NCBI GenBank assembly: GCA_029261155.1
Contig: JAJDBW010000021.1
Span: 43,073-107,072 of the forward strand
Length of the DNA stretch: 64,000 nucleotides
Source of the DNA: Nitrospirota bacterium
GTDB lineage: Bacteria > Nitrospirota > Nitrospiria > SBBL01 > JAADHI01
Direction: 5' to 3'
Both the position numbers and the translations under genes were made by a program. How positions within the stretch are numbered: the first letter of the stretch is position 1; every line of letters starts with the position of its first letter. Of the stretch, positions 63,247-64,000 are shown in pieces. The notes under the pieces are model-generated. The model saw only the letters and a program-made list of their open reading frames with translations. It was not told where the DNA came from and did not search any database.

Positions 63247-63525
63247 GTGATTAAGAACTTTAAACATAAAGGTCTCAAACGGCTCTATCTCAAAGGAGAT
63301 AAAAGTCAGGTCAGGCCCGACCAGCTCAAGCGGATTGAAGACATATTGGCGCGCCTGGACGTTGCGGAGAACGCCGAGGAAATGAACTTGCCGGGCTATG
63401 GGCTTCATCCCTTAAAAGGCGAATTCAAGGGATTTTGGAGCGTCACGGTTTCAAGGAACTGGCGGATTATTTTCCGTTTTGAAGCGGGTGTGGCGAAGGA
63501 CCTTGATTTAATCGATTACCATTAG
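63247..63525 (+). CDS. higB: HigB-type toxin
   Basis: The GTG at 63247 gives a 92-residue protein of normal HigB length; the frame is open to a TTG at 63217. HigB cuts mRNA on the ribosome. Seen are IKNFKHKGLKRLYLKGD at the start, NLPGYGLHPLKGEFKGFWSV in the middle and NWRIIFRFE near the end, all typical. It precedes the HigA-like antitoxin gene by 12 bases. Confidence 0.92.
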   Translation: MIKNFKHKGLKRLYLKGDKSQVRPDQLKRIEDILARLDVAENAEEMNLPGYGLHPLKGEFKGFWSVTVSRNWRIIFRFEAGVAKDLDLIDYH

Positions 63526-63537
63526 GAGAATTATACA

Positions 63538-63834
63538 ATGCCGATGAACAACCCGCCCCATCCCGGAAGGTCGATCAAAGACGCCTGTCTCGACCCGCTT
63601 GAATTGTCCATTACCAAAGGTGCGGAAATCTTGGGCGTGACCCGCGTGGCCTTGTCGAATGTCATCAACGGAAAATCGGCCATCACGCCGGAAATGGCGA
63701 TCCGCTTGTCGAAGGCCTTTGGGAGCGAACCGAAAACATGGCTTAAAATGCAGTGGGCCTACGACCTGGCTCAGGCGGAAAAAAAAGCGGACAAGATCAA
63801 AGTGAGTCGTTATGTGGAAAATGTCGAGGCGTGA
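63538..63834 (+). CDS. higA: HigA-type antitoxin
   Basis: A 98-residue XRE-type helix-turn-helix protein (PHPGRSIKDACLDPLELSIT, then AEILGVTRVALSNVINGKSA) that binds HigB and represses the operon. The C-terminal WLKMQWAYDLAQAEK is typical of HigA. The ribosome site AGGAG is seen before the ATG. Intact pair in the chromosomal flank. Confidence 0.93.
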   Translation: MPMNNPPHPGRSIKDACLDPLELSITKGAEILGVTRVALSNVINGKSAITPEMAIRLSKAFGSEPKTWLKMQWAYDLAQAEKKADKIKVSRYVENVEA

Positions 63835-63882
63835 TGCTTTCGAAAAATGAAAAGATATAGGTGTTAGAAAACATCGCGTTGT

Positions 63883-64000
63883 TTACACATTTGTTGATCC
63901 ATGAAAGTGTTCAAATAGCTTTTCATAAGGGGTCATGTCGCCAATGCCCTTATGGGGTTTGACGGTATTATAAAAGTTAATGAAACGCAACAGGCTGATC
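63883..64000 (-). mobile_element. C-terminal end of an IS transposase, cut by the window edge
   Basis: The minus strand reads LRFINFYNTVKPHKGIGDM, then TPYEKLFEHFHG and a TAA at 63883. This is the end of an integrase-core (IS481/IS3-type) DDE transposase. The rest lies beyond base 64000, so completeness is unknown. Confidence 0.8.

Overview
The window reads as a chromosomal segment of an uncultured, Gram-negative, environmental bacterium. It has lipoprotein signal peptides with lipoboxes, a PilT-type twitching ATPase, a PilZ protein and a chorismate synthase. The proteins built from repeated PCP_red-type domains plus rubredoxin-like zinc ribbons are, from general knowledge, a trait of Nitrospirota, NC10 and deltaproteobacteria-like lineages, but the exact taxon is inference. 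No rRNA, tRNA or CRISPR array was seen.

Left chromosomal flank (1-17.7 kb). aroC, a thioredoxin-like gene, an FmdE-like gene, an unrecognised gene and pilT lie on the minus strand. Next comes an 829-residue PqqD-like/radical SAM/ArsM-like fusion, divergent from a Crp/Fnr-family regulator. A CRP-like palindrome, TGTAG-N6-CTACA, occurs both in that divergent region and before the next two-gene unit, so these genes probably form one small regulon. Then follow three genes linked by PCP_red-type repeats: a universal-stress/rubredoxin/PCP_red protein of 886 aa, a radical SAM/SPASM/PCP_red protein, and a protein made of four PCP_red units. A CopD-like membrane protein, secreted or lipoprotein genes and a PilZ protein lead up to comM.

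Integrated element (17693-61702, about 44 kb). comM is cut exactly at its conserved Met-Asn-Pro/Cys-Pro-Cys-Gly stretch, and the 3' part resumes at 61704. A large serine recombinase lies at the left end, and the rebuilt attP is symmetric with 15-base arms around one shared G. Plasmid- or phage-like genes inside are DUF932, RuvC-like, XRE, a P-loop ATPase, a SWIM protein, a Cas4/RecB-like nuclease and two conjugative-type ATPases; no relaxase was recognised. Accessory cargo, much of it clearly AT-rich, includes a kinase/TPR pair, an MBL-SH3 protein facing an SH3 membrane protein, NUDIX, GGDEF-EAL, a subtilase lipoprotein with a partner that repeats its pro-domain, and a recombinase flanked by palindromes. 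It also includes a Zorya-like ZorA-ZorB-HNH operon, a toxin-antitoxin pair, a second large serine recombinase, a probable new RiPP locus (47.0-51.8 kb), and a RES-domain toxin-like gene next to a HEPN-like gene.

Right flank (61.7-64 kb). The comM 3' part is followed by an NHL-repeat secreted protein, a HigB/HigA-like pair and the C-terminal end of an IS transposase running off the edge. The strongest leads are the RiPP locus, the PCP_red gene trio, the comM element with its junction-spanning int and xre genes, and the shared palindromic operator.
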